A stretch of DNA of 64,000 bases from Lineus longissimus (GCF_910592395.1 NC_088314.1:19734070-19798069), one strand, 5' to 3'; numbered from the stretch's first letter, positions 1 through 11,470 are shown. Program-made: numbers and translations. Notes: generated by a model not told the origin, from the letters alone.

Positions 1-3000
1 TCTGTTTGGCCAGCATTTCCTGTCGCTGGCGATCGTTTTTGAGACGGGCGTTATTTTCTGCCTCCTGTCGCTCCGACAAGCCGATCAACATGGCTGCCGC
101 ATTGAAATTGTCCTCCTGGGAGGCCTTCCTGCGCTCCAACTTGAGCCTCATCAGTTCGCGTTGTCTCTCACGCTCGCCGAGAACATGATTATCAAAACCT
201 GAAAGAAAACCAGAGTTCTACAGAGAGCTAAGACATAGATCCTTCCATTTCTACAGAGAGCTAAGATATAGATCCTTCCATTTCTACAGAGAGCTAAGAC
301 ATAGATCCTTCCATTTCTACAGAGAGCTAAGACATAGATCCTTCTGTTTCTACAGAGAGCCAAGATATAGATCCTTCCATTTCTACAGAGAGCTAAGACA
401 TAGATCCTTCCATTTCTACAGAGAGCTAAGACATAGATCCTTCTGTTTCTACAGAGAGCCAAGATATAGATCCTTCCATTTCTACAGAGAGCTAAGACAT
501 AGATCCTTCCATTTCTACAGAGAGCTAAGACATAGATCCTTCTGTTTCTACAGAGAGCCAAGATATAGATCCTTCCATTTCTACAGAGAGCTAAGACATA
601 GATCCTTCCATTTCTACTTTCCAATTAATTGCTATTTTGGAGAAGAAAAAACAGCTATCCTCCAAAAATCCTGCTTGTCTCATCCAGACTTGTATCGATT
701 ATATGATTAAGGAAGTTTCAAGGTAGTCAGAGGTGGGAAGGCACAGTGAAGTTGTCGAACTGATAATCTAAATATTGTTACTGACCTTTGAGCTTGGCCA
801 TCAGTGCATTTCTCTCCTCCTCATATCTCTTCTCAAGATCAACCAATGAACTCTGACTCTCTTCATCCTCTTCATCGATCCCCTCGTCATCAGAATCTGG
901 ATCCAGACCTACAAACAAACGAGGCATCATACATTGAATAAGCAGCCAGACGCTGTTGAATTAGAATCATAATAGTGCATGACGTGCTGTGCACGGCACC
1001 CGCACGTGACGGAAAATGTCTCATGACATGCTGCGTACGTCATCAACAGAAAAAGGGCCAAGTTGACACTGCAGCCTATGGAACAGATGTGTATTTTGAA
1101 ACTCTCCTACCTTCTGCGATCCTTTTCTTCCTCCTGGCAAGTTTTTCGCGTAGTTTCCTCTCGTAGTCTGCGCGGCTGTCGCCCATCAATTTACGCAGAT
1201 TTTCGTCCATCGCTTGGTTGTCTCCGAGCAGACGTGACAACTCATCCCACTTTCCTGGAGCGAAATGAAAACACGTCAATCAATCAATCAATACTGCTTC
1301 CTCTCAATTCCCTGCTTCATCTCCTTTTCTATTAGGGCTATGCTTCTTTTGGACGGCCCCAATTGCATCAGGACAAATCTTGTCATATTTTGCACTTACC
1401 TTCTCTAGCCAGCCTCTTCTGCTCCAGTTTCAGCATCATAAGTCTGCGCTGCTTCTCTTTCTCACTCAGGCGGTTCCAGTCAGCCTCTCCCATCTGCTTC
1501 ATCAGCAGTTCCATCAGCAGCTTGTCGCGCATCGCATCGTACTTGTCATCCAGGGCCTAGAATAGAGTGGCGGAAACCGAGTTAAAAGCATAGTTCAGTG
1601 TCCCCTAGGGGAGCTCTGTTGATATCGTAAGTAAACAAATTGACTGATGTCATTCAGGTTTCCATTCAAACGCTTATTTTCCAATGGAATCACGATTATT
1701 TGCGAAATCCACCTACAATTTTGAGGTTCACCATACCTTGATGAGCTCATCGTCTTGTGCGACTCCCTCATAATGAGACAAGACCATCATGGCACACTCT
1801 GACGCCTCTGTCTTCCTCAGCTGGGCTTCTTCCGACCGTGACTCCATCAGCTCTTCCGGACTCTGAAACAAGTCGGAAATAAAATATTTAGAACGAGATG
1901 TCCAACCTTGTACCCAGGAGCCTTTCAGATTCAAAACGAATGGTTCATTTCGTTCAACCATAAACAGCTACCGGTACGTTCCTTTGGGTTATTTTCATTT
2001 TATTTCGACCACCTGACCAGAACTTTTTGAAACCTCTTCCCGTTAACCATGAAGGAATAAAAAACATTTGGCCTAATATTGGAGCCAAACACCAAACTGG
2101 TGCTGTATCGGCACAACGAACGCTCACAAAAGCGAATACCTCCCATCTTGTCGTCTATTATCTCACCATTTTTCCAATTTTCTGGAGGAGCAGCGCCATC
2201 TGTTTGTCCTGCTCATCCTGGAGATCGGTCAGCAGGTAGACGGTGATCTCCTCCAGGGAGATCTGCCGGCCCATCCGCGCCTTCATCACTTCTTGTTTAC
2301 TGATCAAACGGATCGCGGCTGCCTCTTCAAGAATCGTGATATTTTCATCCTGATGACCTGAAAAAGAGGGCCACATAAAAGAATCAGTGTTCATACTTTT
2401 CCCCAAAACTTAGTGGTCAGTCGATTTTACTTTTTCTCTCAAGATATCGTACTTGGTGCTAATTCTAGGGATATTTAGACTGGAGTGGCACCATGCTGTT
2501 ACCAGAGACATTACTGTGCCCTACACGAAAATGAAACATATCAGTGAAAACTTACTGAGTTTCGTCAGATTCAAATTCCGCTTCTTAACTTGTAACTCAA
2601 CCAGGCGTTTCTGCCTCTCCTCAACCGGCATGACCTTTGCAACCTCTACGACCTCCATGAGGCTAGCGTCGTGTAGGATGCCCAGCATCAGTTCGCGTTC
2701 ATCCATATGCTTCTTCTGGGCCTCGATGATGACCAGCTCCATCCACGCGAGGTAGTCCTCTGAAAATCAGATAGGCAAGAAGTGATAGTCTGACAGGCAT
2801 AACATGATAAACAACATCATCCTCATCATAATCATCATCAAAACTGACATCGTAACCCCATGGGATTCTTGGCTGAGGTATCGAGTCCACAATAGACCTC
2901 TGTCCAGCTATGCCGGATCATTTACTTGCCCTGGCATAGACACTTACATAAAAGGGACCATAGCTCATTGTCTCATCTGACAGACCTGCATTAACTCATC

Positions 3001-6000
3001 CCATATTGAGCATCAATCTTGTTGTGAACAGCAAGGTGTTTTAGTTCCTTGAAAGCCATGCCAGTTCATCCAGAAATACATTTGTGGGTTCTCTCTGGGA
3101 TTGAACCTGGGCCCTATAGCATGGTAGCCAGCAGTGTTAACCACTAGGCTTGTATCTCCTCTCAACATGATAGGTGAATGTAAAGTTGCTTGATTTAGTA
3201 CCAGCATCATGTTATAGGGATACGAATGCAATGCTCTCCAAAAGTGATGTAGACTTTCCATTCGACAGCTTCCATTATTTTCCTTACCCTGTGGTGGAAA
3301 TGAGGGATCGTCATACTGTTTCTCATATGGTTTCCCAGCATTCTCTCGACTACGAACGTGGTCATCACGGAGTTTGGCCAGCTGGTACTGTCGGCGTTCA
3401 TCAGTCTTGGACCTGAAAAAAGATTCGAAGAAATATTATTCTGTAACCATGGAGACATAGTTGTGGCAAGATTACAAGGGCAATGCAGAGGTGTAGTGAT
3501 TAGAAATCGAAACTTACCGTTTATCGTTTATGTCGAGGATTCTCTCCAACAGTCCGACAGAGAGTGCCGCCTGTTCGAAGTCTTCCTCGTGTTCTGCCTG
3601 GCGCCATTCCAGCTGCAGACGGATGAGGATGACTTCCTGTTCTGGCACGCTCAAGTGCATGGCCTCCGGTGAACGCAGCCAGCGGATGATGTAGTCTTGC
3701 TCCATGTCGTAGCGGATCTGGAGATCACCGAGGTGGTTGAGGGACCGCATCTCATCATCTGGAACCTCATCTGTGACAAGTACAACATGAACAAAAGTTT
3801 GTTACTGGTTTTATGGCATATATTAATATTAGTCAAAAAAAAAGTTTCACCCCTTTCCCAAATTTCATAATCAGCAATATCAAAAATATTCGTGGATCTT
3901 GGTTATTCATGAAAAGAAAATGAAAATTTGACAGTCTACAGTATTTTTACCTTGTGTTTTCCAGTTCATTGTCTGACCAATCATTGCCATCTTCTGTTCC
4001 TGATCGACCAGCACTGCTTTCCGCCTCTCACACTCATGACGATTCTCGCCGATCAGGGAGTAAACCGTAGGAAGTGTCTGAAGGAGAATTAGGTATCTTG
4101 TAAAATGCTGTGGCAAAATCAACCCGTTATACATGTACGACAAGTGAAATTGGCTGTCAATTTACCACTTTTAAGAAATCACCAACATAAAACGAACTTT
4201 TAACCTGCTAGTGCATCACAACATACCTTAGCAGACGACCCCATTAGCCGCCCCATATCCTCATATTTTCCCTCCTGGTGCAGACGTCTGTCCTCCATCT
4301 TCTTCTTCACAATCAGACGCATTTTCTCTTCAATGGAATAACTAGATGGAAAAAAATGATATCATAAGCCAAAAGAATTGAAATCAAATTCTCATAAATA
4401 TGGCGTAACCTCCAGCCAAAATAGTCCACTTCACTTACACCCTCCTATCGGTACTAAGTAATATGTGACCCGTCACAGCAAAAGCAGGCGCTTGTCGCTC
4501 TGTGCTTGGCAGGTTGAGACGGACTGTTTGTTCATTTCTCTATTGTCTGCCTATTGTGAAATATGAGCACATCAATTTCTTCCATTATCTCCTGGTGTCA
4601 TTTAGGCTCATCTTATGTGCGACATGCGCCTGGTTTTGCTGTGATGGGTCACATATTTTCTAAAAAGTGCAGTTTCGAGCTGTTTTCTGAATGTTTGGGA
4701 CATGGTGCCGTAGGACTTGAATCCCAGCGTGATCACAGATAGTAATGTTTCACAGCCCTGGGCAGCCGATGTCATAGTTGACAGGCTTTAGTTGACACTG
4801 TGAAAGAACTATTACTCTTCAGGATTAGTTAAGCCTACCTAGGGATAATCTAATGTTGGTCAACACCACTATCTTTTGGTATTTGTAATCTGGTCAGATT
4901 CCTGAGTTCAACTGAGTACCTTGGCAATAACGATATGAAAAACTGTTTATAGCAAAGAAATTGTCCATCCTCACCTCTCCCAGACCTCGAGCCCCTTCTC
5001 CTTCCTCAGAGCATGGACGTACAACTTCTCTCTCAGCGCGTCGTACTTGTTGTCCAAGGCCACCATGTACATCTTCTCCTCTTCCGAACATTCAAACGAG
5101 CCGAGGACGAGAGAGGCGATATTATCGACAAACTCTTCAGTGGTTGCTCGAGCCTCTTCAGCTCTCAAGTGATGCAGTTCCTTCGGGATCTAAAATAACA
5201 TAAAATATCCAAATAACAGATATCAGATCGATGAAAGACATTTGTGGATTCAGCTAGGCTATGGTGGATTCCATTATAGCCTTGCGATTGGTGCGGATTT
5301 CCTCATTACTGAAGTTAAGGAAGCTAGTCAGTGGATGGGTGGCATGATTCAAGGTTTTTCATGACAGATATGGTCCCATCAAAAACAAGTCATCAGAAAA
5401 TGCTTATCAAATGATTCATCAGTGCCCGAGAGTTATTTCCAATAAATGGTTATGTGGTTAGGTTCCATTCCTTGCAAACAGATATGGCTGTCCCAAGTCC
5501 ATAAAAGGTAATCTGGCAGTTTCTTTACCATGTTTGACATCTCATAGACCGTGTGTTCGAACTCCTGCTCCTGCTTCTGCTGCAGGTCTGCGAGGACGGC
5601 CGCATTCACAGCGTCATCACTCGTCCCCAGGCCCCTCGTGACCATCTCAAGACGCATCTCCTCGTAGTACATGCAAACGCCTACAGTAAAAGAAAGAAAT
5701 TAATCAATCAAAGATTTAGGGGTGCAGTCTGACCCAAAAGGAGACCAACTCCAACATTTCTTGACTATGATATGTCACCCGTCACAGCAAAACCAGGAGA
5801 AAGTTGCTCTGAGCTTGCTTGGTAGAGACGGACAGGTTTTCATTTCAACCTACTATTGACAACACAGGTTCAAATACAACTTCGAGTTCAACTCATGTGG
5901 AAGTTGGAGACTGGCTATTTCCCACCTTTCTCATATCAACTCATTCCACATGAAAAGCCTGGACAGTATCCCTCTCACCTTCCTGTATGACCCTACGATG

Positions 6001-9000
6001 CGAACTCTGATTTTTCTTCCGATAGTTGGGATCACTCTCTCTCCAAGCTGTATGCTGATTACGCAGAATCTTGACCTGATGCTCGCGGTCGTTGGCGCTC
6101 ATTCTCCTCCCAGCAGCCTTTGCATTCTGACTGTCGCGTCCTTGGAGGAACTGTACCATGACCTACAGCGTGGGAAACAGGGAATTTAATCACATTTTAA
6201 GCCACACTGGCAAAGCCAGAGGGAGGGGAGAAAGTTTCCACCAAATACCCACCAAACAGGCTTTAAAAGTTGCGATGGAAATGAATTATCACTTTCTGTG
6301 ACAGACAGACAGACAGACAACAGGCCAGGGCCTACCTCTCTTTCAAACGCATGTTTCTTGGTGATCTCTAGCGTGACGGCAACCTGCAAATCAACAACGC
6401 CCTGGTGCTTCTTGATAGCGCCATCATGCGAGTCGTTTTTGAACTTCATTTTGTGTCCCTTACGCTCATTCAGTCTTGTCTCCGCTATCTTTAGCTGACG
6501 GTCTCGATCGTAGTCGAACCTGAGACAAAAGAAATGTGGCAGTGGATAAGACCAGATGTTAACCAAACACATCACAAAACTGATAATTCGCAGTATTTAG
6601 ATGAAGTTGTGCAAAAAGCACTGCATGTCCTCTTTTTAGGTAGGAACACAGCTGATTGAACATCAATCAACACTATGAAAACCTTCTGTGCATGCGCTGT
6701 TAAGAGTAAATTAGGATCGAGAAGTATGACTTTGGACACCACATCAACAGAAATTATGAATTAACAATTACCTCTTCGAGTTCAACTGCTGATGTCTTTC
6801 CACCAAGCCGACTGCAAGAGCCGACACACTGAACTGGTATTCCTCGGCCGCGAGCGCATGTTCTCGCTTCAGATGGCAGAACTTGGCCATCATGTCGATG
6901 CCCGACACTTTGTGCATCTTCAGCTGCGAGGACAACATGTCCTTCTCCTCTTGGTGACGATTGTGTATTTCGATGATGAGCTCTTCAGCAGAGCGTTTGC
7001 CTGGCGGAAAATGTTATGATAATGAAATGCTTAAGCTGTTCATTCGAAATTGGACATTTTGCCAAGAAGGGCCCGTCGTCTCTCACAGTGCATCGAAACT
7101 ATTTACCCGTGTATGAGGAGTATCATTGAATCAAACACAACTAAGATCTCAAACAGTGCAAACCAGTCAAGTCATATGAAGACTTAAAATTTGAACCCAA
7201 GCTCCTGCCTATATAGTAAAGTTTGTTTATTATAGTCTCACCTCTAATGCGTTGGCTTATGGGACACTTTCACTTCCAAATTCCCATCTCTAATGCCAGG
7301 TGCCTGGTGAGAAGGCAGTCTGTACTCTCTGTCTAACTAGCTGGAGCTAACCAACCGGCCCTTTTGAAAAGAGGTTACCAGTAGGCCTTGAACCAATGAC
7401 CTTCCGTTAACGAGGCGGACACCTTAACCACTGGGTCTCTTTAAGTCTTGCTCTTTGTAGCTAGAGGCTACTTACCTTTCATCAAAGCCAGATACTGCTG
7501 CTTCAATACATCGTCAATCTCCTCCTCCGACTTCCCCTCCGCCTTCAAAAGTACCGCCGTCTGCTTTGCCTCATCTAACCTCCGCTCATGCACCTCCACA
7601 ATCTCTCCCATCAGCTTCCAGAGCGATGCGTCATACATCACCTCCGCGCCAAACAGGTCAGTGGCCTCGTCTGTCAGGACGTGGTCCTTTCTCATCTTCT
7701 TTTCTTGCATGATGACTTGTTGGAAGCGATCAAGCTGGTCACGTCCATTCAGAGACTGCCACAGTGTTTCACCTGGAAAGGATTACGATACAATAAAATT
7801 TGAGGTTACTAGCACTTTTCTGTTGCCAAGTTCCTTCTTGAAGCACATTACAAAACGGCCAGCACGGCAAAAATGACATTTCGCTGGGTCATACATATCA
7901 TAAAGGGCCACAGCATACAAAACACAAAAGGGTTTTTAAGAAGGATTGGGTCTGATGTACACTAGGTTCAATGGGAAGGCCCCAATTGCTCAATCAGTGT
8001 TAGAGACAAATGCTAGCATTAGCTCAATTAAGCGTAACCTAATTCAGTAGATATCATTTACAATAGTAGCGTCAACGATTACTGCTAACGCCAATAGAGC
8101 AACTGAGCCCAGACGGGTGAGGTCTTACAGGATGTACTAATTATAGATCGAAACTCCTGATGCCTAGACCAGATCATACACTTATCATATACAAGGTATG
8201 AATGCGTGAAAATTCTTCTTGTTACTTTGGCAGTGGAGGAAAAGGTTCAAATATGAAAACGTTCTCAAATTTGAAACTTCTCCCTCACTGTTTGGAATTC
8301 TATTTACAAGTATAATACAATGCATGAAAAGGCAATAGGGAATGGGAAAGAAGTCCTTTTTGAAATCACAACAAACCCAACGCAATATATGAAGGTCTTC
8401 TTTTTGCTGGAAAAAAAGTACCCATAGAAGTTAGGATTAGATTAATGAAATTGCATAAATTTACAATCTTAAGAGTAAACTTCGTCACCAGGGTGATCAC
8501 AATATGAAACCTCGACACCAGGCTGATTGCAATATAATAATGCACATGTTACTTTAACCAAAACCAAGTGAGAGAACTTAGAAACCATACATCAAAACCA
8601 TACAGAAAGTATTTCATAGTTATATTCAATAACAAGTGTTAGTAAAGAGATTTTTATATTATTTAGTTTGTCTAACGTTTTGTTTTAAACATGCATACCA
8701 TGATCTATTTCAACTTCAATAGTCATACCTGGAGATAAAACCAGCATTGATCAACTCAAAAGTCAGAAATACATTTCATAAGGACTTAGCTACAGGGTGT
8801 TGCGAGAAGTTATTTGATACATGTAGGCTATGGCTCACTACATCATCATTCCTGGCAAGTTATAATGACGACGACGACGACGACGATGATTATGATGATA
8901 ACTGTCAGATGATAAAGACGTCAACATCAGAAATGCTTTTCTTACCAATGTGTTTTTGAATCATTTCTTGGAATAACTTGTGTCTCAGCAAGTCATATTT

Positions 9001-10396
9001 GTGTTCGAGGGCATCGAGCAGCTCGTTCACTGACACAGAATCGTGGAGCTGTTTTGGTTCCAAGGAGTCATCGAGTTCGCGACCATCATCGTTGATCAGG
9101 GCTTCAACACCACCAAGCTGCCACCTGAAAATATGTAGTACTATAATAACAAACTGTGTGCTGCAGCTACGATAGTCAAATGACACCCCGCAGCCACAAT
9201 CAGTCCTTTGCGTTTGTCAAACTGAAGTGATATAGAACGTTAAAGTTAGACCATCTTGATTCCTAGCAAGAGCACACCATTACAGTAGAACCTCTCTATA
9301 AAGGACATCCGCCGGACTGACAACTGCTGTCTTTGATGGAGAGGTGTCCAGATTAGAGAGGACAGAATTTGGCTTTTGATTATTCAATATGTAGCCCTGT
9401 CAGTATCATACATACCTCTGAAGTTTCTGTTGAGCCTCTCTCTTTGTCCTGTCTTCGTAATCTTGACACTCCTTTGCTGTTTTGATGTGATCATCAGTAT
9501 CGTCCTATTAGGACAAAGTATACAAACAAATTGAAACTGTCATGCATTGCCTTATATCAGACCAAGACATTCATCATTTGTTAAGAATAACGCAGGTGTT
9601 TACACTCATTGTGTCGCTATGGTTAATGAAATTGACTGAAGGAGATAACATTAAGTGGAGCTCATGCTGGTGTTTGTCTTGATCACTGATTGAGAAAATT
9701 GGCCTAGGGATGGGAGGATGTCAATGACCTTTCAAAAACATGTCAATGTTACAGATTACGAGGTAACATGCTACATGTACATGAACGCTAGCAAATGCTG
9801 ACCAACCACTCACAAAGACACTGTTGAGCCTCTCCTCAAGTCACAAGTCATACCTGAAGTTTTTTGAAATCCTGATAGATACCAAACTCTTTATCCTGCC
9901 TTCCCTTCTCTAGCCTCTCCTCTTCAATCTCGAGTTCATTAGCGCTGCAGACATCACCCGACGGCAGATTACACAACCAGATCTTGACCTCGTCAAAGCA
10001 GACGTCAGCATCTGGCTCGACTCTGGATCTGAGGAAAGTTTGCCACGTATGCAGAGAAAACCTTTCCCCATGTGTCTCACGGAAAAGAAGCAGGGCATCC
10101 TGCAATGGAAGACGGTGATTTCCGTTCTTATCCAACGCCACGAAGTCCCATCTCACTTTTTGCTCAAGGTTTTTCCTGCGGTCTAAATCCTGGAGCACTT
10201 TGATAAAGAACTCCTTATGGACGCGACCCTCTGATGACTTCCCACAGATCTGCGAGATGGCGCTGTTAACCTGATCTTTGGTGATCGGCGTGAAGTGAAG
10301 CGTCTCGTGGAAACTTTGGATGTTATCTGCGGTAAGGTATCCACGGCATGATGGATCCAGAACATCGAACACTCTGCTGAAATCTGGTATCCCCAT
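1..10396 (-). CDS. Large EF-hand and helical-repeat protein, 5' part (20 exons, 3' end outside window)
   Basis: Coding exons in transcript order: 10396-9854, 9504-9416, 9124-8946, 7772-7476, 7000-6772, 6519-6336, 6162-5979, 5680-5529, 5189-4975, 4341-4227, 4077-3951, 3770-3518, 3412-3288, 2759-2556, 2357-2167, 1862-1737, 1556-1400, 1254-1111, 908-786, 198-1 (continues). All junctions are GT-AG, and splice phases agree throughout, giving about 1,278 residues without a stop. Residues 1-140 carry EF-hand-like loops at D14-N25 and D89-D100 and a weaker one near 127-138. The rest is rich in K, E, R, Q and L and predicted helical, with repeated motifs such as ALDxKYDAxR (663, 1072) and EGKxxxxxRLxG. 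An acidic stretch of D and E lies near 1175-1190. No signal peptide or membrane segment is evident. The family is not recognised; database matches would probably be labelled trichohyalin-like or uncharacterised. Calcium binding and a structural role are inference. Confidence 0.85.
218..613. repeat. 33-bp minisatellite, 12 copies, with 99-bp higher-order pattern
   Basis: Twelve contiguous 33-bp units of the type CTACAGAGAGCTAAGACATA + GATCCTTCCATTT. Variant order along the plus strand is A-B-A-C-D-A-C-D-A-C-D-A, where C has TTCTGTTT and D has GCCAAGATATAG, so A-C-D (99 bp) repeats three times. The array lies in the last intron seen (785-199) and ends about 18 bases from the acceptor of exon 20. 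The minus strand is open through the array only because the unit is a multiple of three without a stop; I do not call it coding. Confidence 0.95.
3035..3152 (-). mobile_element. tRNA-derived SINE fragment, family I
   Basis: On the minus strand the sequence has an A-box-like TAGTGGTTAACACTGCTGGC and a B-box-like GGTTCAATCCC about 25 bases later, followed by GAACTGGC. A related copy with the same head and adjoining body (GTTCATCCA) is at 32733-32830. It lies inside an intron of the EF-hand gene. It does not fold as a full tRNA, so it is a SINE remnant rather than a tRNA gene. Confidence 0.6.
4458..4659. mobile_element. MITE with ~32-bp terminal inverted repeats
   Basis: The left end (AATATGTGACCCGTCACAGC then AAAAGCAGGCGC) and the reverse complement of the right end match at 30 of 32 positions by eye, with further weaker matching inward (TGTCGC). 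The element is about 200 bp, has no coding capacity and sits in an intron. A half copy is at 5768-5870. Confidence 0.8.
4742..4943. repeat. Interspersed repeat, copy 1 of 2 in window
   Basis: This ~200-bp intronic segment begins near CAGCCCTGGGCAGCCG and ends near TGATATGAAAA. It is closely similar along its length to 23662-23860, including the shared runs GGCTTTAGTTGACACTGTGA and ACTATCTTTTGGTA. The element class is not recognised; no terminal repeats or A/B boxes were found. Confidence 0.75.
5768..5870. mobile_element. Half copy of the 32-bp-TIR MITE
   Basis: Sequence from TATGTCACCCGTCACAGCAA through GAGACGGACAGGTTTTCATT follows the left half of the element at 4458-4659. No matching right terminus is seen. 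Confidence 0.6.
6299..6322. repeat. (ACAG)n microsatellite
   Basis: Short ACAG/GACA run in the intron, about 14 bases beyond the donor of exon 6 of the EF-hand gene. Confidence 0.8.
7215..7440 (-). mobile_element. tRNA-derived SINE, family II, copy 1
   Basis: On the minus strand a tRNA-like head (CCCAGTGGTTAAGGTGTCCG, then GGTTCAAGGCC) is followed by a body containing ACTGCCTTCTCACCAGGCAC and CTGGCATTAGAGATGGGA. The second copy at 37378-37590 matches in both head and body. It is intronic in the EF-hand gene. Confidence 0.7.
8867..8899. repeat. (GAC/GAT)n trinucleotide run
   Basis: A GACGACGACGACGATGAT-type run lies in the intron just 3' of exon 3 of the EF-hand gene, outside coding sequence. 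Confidence 0.8.
9284..9366. mobile_element. Fragment of CAGTAGAACCTCTC-type TIR element
   Basis: Starts TACAGTAGAACCTCTCTATA and contains GAGAGGTGTCC; it matches the left part of the fuller copies at 22747-22904 and 24111-24264. Intronic. Confidence 0.55.
9854..10396 (-). CDS. First coding exon with EF-hand-like region
   Basis: This 181-codon exon begins MGIPDFSRVFDVLD and ends at a CAG|GTATGA donor. Loop 1 (residues 14-25) has D, S, R, G and T at the usual positions 1, 3, 5, 6 and 9 but N instead of E at position 12, so it may bind calcium poorly. Loop 2 (residues 89-100) has D-x-N-x-N at positions 1, 3, 5 and D at 12, close to canonical. A third segment (about 127-138, EPDADVCFDEVK) is degenerate. 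The helix-loop-helix spacing fits a paired EF-hand lobe plus one. This ATG was chosen because it starts the EF-hand-bearing frame. A likely splice acceptor (CTTTGCAG) at 10440-10441 lies 43 bases upstream, so at least one noncoding 5' exon probably exists. Confidence 0.8.
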
Positions 10397-10439
10397 CTTG
10401 TGCTCAAACAGTCCAGCTGTCTAGTGATTTCTCAGGTCT
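10397..10439 (-). other. 5' UTR segment of the EF-hand gene
   Basis: On the minus strand the sequence TTTTGGCTTTGCAG precedes AGACCTGAG, a plausible 3' splice site 43 bases before the ATG. The true first exon and transcription start are not located; they could lie in the CpG-rich stretch further upstream. Confidence 0.4.
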
Positions 10440-10559
10440 CTGCAAAGCCAAAATACTTAATCATTTGAAGGTTATTTCAAGGTTCCATTATCCATTATCC
10501 TGTACATGCACTTTCAGCGTCTTTGAGGGTAATTTACCTTTAAAACCTGGAATGACTAT

Positions 10560-10700
10560 AAACTCGGATCCAAAAAAAGCGCAGATCCTAAAAACACGCA
10601 GGACCGGCCTTGCGCGATCTCGAGATGGCCGCGCAATCATAGGATCGGTAAAACGCGCAGCGCAATCTTAAACTAGCGCCGATCGGTAATTAGCGCAGAA
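10560..10700. promoter_or_regulatory. CpG-rich cluster of GATC/GCGC motifs upstream of EF-hand gene
   Basis: In otherwise AT-rich sequence, 140 bases carry about six spaced GCGCA/GCGCG elements next to GATC or AATC (for example GCGCAGATCC, GCGCAGCGCAATC, GCGCCGATCGG). The cluster is 160-300 bases upstream of the ATG at 10396. The GCGCAGCGCA element resembles an NRF1-type site. It could be the promoter of the minus-strand gene or part of a repeat; I see no proof of either. Confidence 0.3.
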
Positions 10701-11417
10701 CATATGCACTGCCACTGGATGGAGTAGCTCATGAACTCAGAACTACCTCGCCCCTGCCTTGGTCGCCTCAGTGAAAGTCTCTTGGAAAGTGTTTTTGGAA
10801 CGCGTTTTCATTTATATGTTGTGCATTTCTGATGCTGTGTAGGCTAGTGTTCTATTATAAAGTGTAGGCCTAGGCCCACCCTATTTACTATTTCTGTGTG
10901 TGGTTATTTCAAAGTTTGATTCTGGATATTTGGTTGCATAATCAGGCCAAAAGTTGCTTTAGAAAGCGTCTATACAAGTATGTACTTTAGGATTCAATAT
11001 AACGGATAAAACATATTACCAGCCTGTTATTTGAAAGAAAATAACGAAAAACAAGCAAAGTTTAGGAAACTTGTTTAGGAAGTTGTCAAAAATCCGCCAT
11101 GTTGTTTACATTCGAGACCAGATCACGTGATCCAAACTCGTCCCAGTGCCGAAATTAAAAAATTTCTGACACTGGAATTGATGCATTGCCGCCATCTTGG
11201 ATGTCAGCATCCTGAGATTCAGGGTTTTGACAATCCGACGTCATAAACTGTGTCGCCAGTTCATACTGTAAATCTTATTCGGCAATATTGGTGAACAGAG
11301 CTAGGAGCAAATGCGACGCTTATGATTATTTAAAGAAATAAAATGCCCCGATTTTTACATCCTGCAGAATCAGGGGAATCGGGCGTTTCAAGTGATATAC
11401 GACATTGGAAACGCATT

Positions 11418-11470
11418 TTAACACCTTCAGCGCCGAACCACGTAGATCTCGTGGCCCAAACCCCCCCTTA
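11418..11470. repeat. Palindrome-bearing repeat, left copy
   Basis: Contains GCGCCGAACCACGTAGATCT followed by CGTGGCCCAAA and a C run. The same block occurs in direct orientation at 13045-13098, where the core CACGTAGATCTACGTG is a perfect 16-bp palindrome. The two copies bracket the tandem-repeat complex. Confidence 0.7.

Noticed and set aside
151-624. 157-codon open frame of 11-residue repeats on the minus strand
   Set aside because: It is the 33-bp array in an intron; it reads into exon 20 in a different frame from the gene.
10465-10671. Short open frame over the CpG cluster
   Set aside because: Product is low-information basic sequence; the region is better explained as regulatory or repeat DNA.
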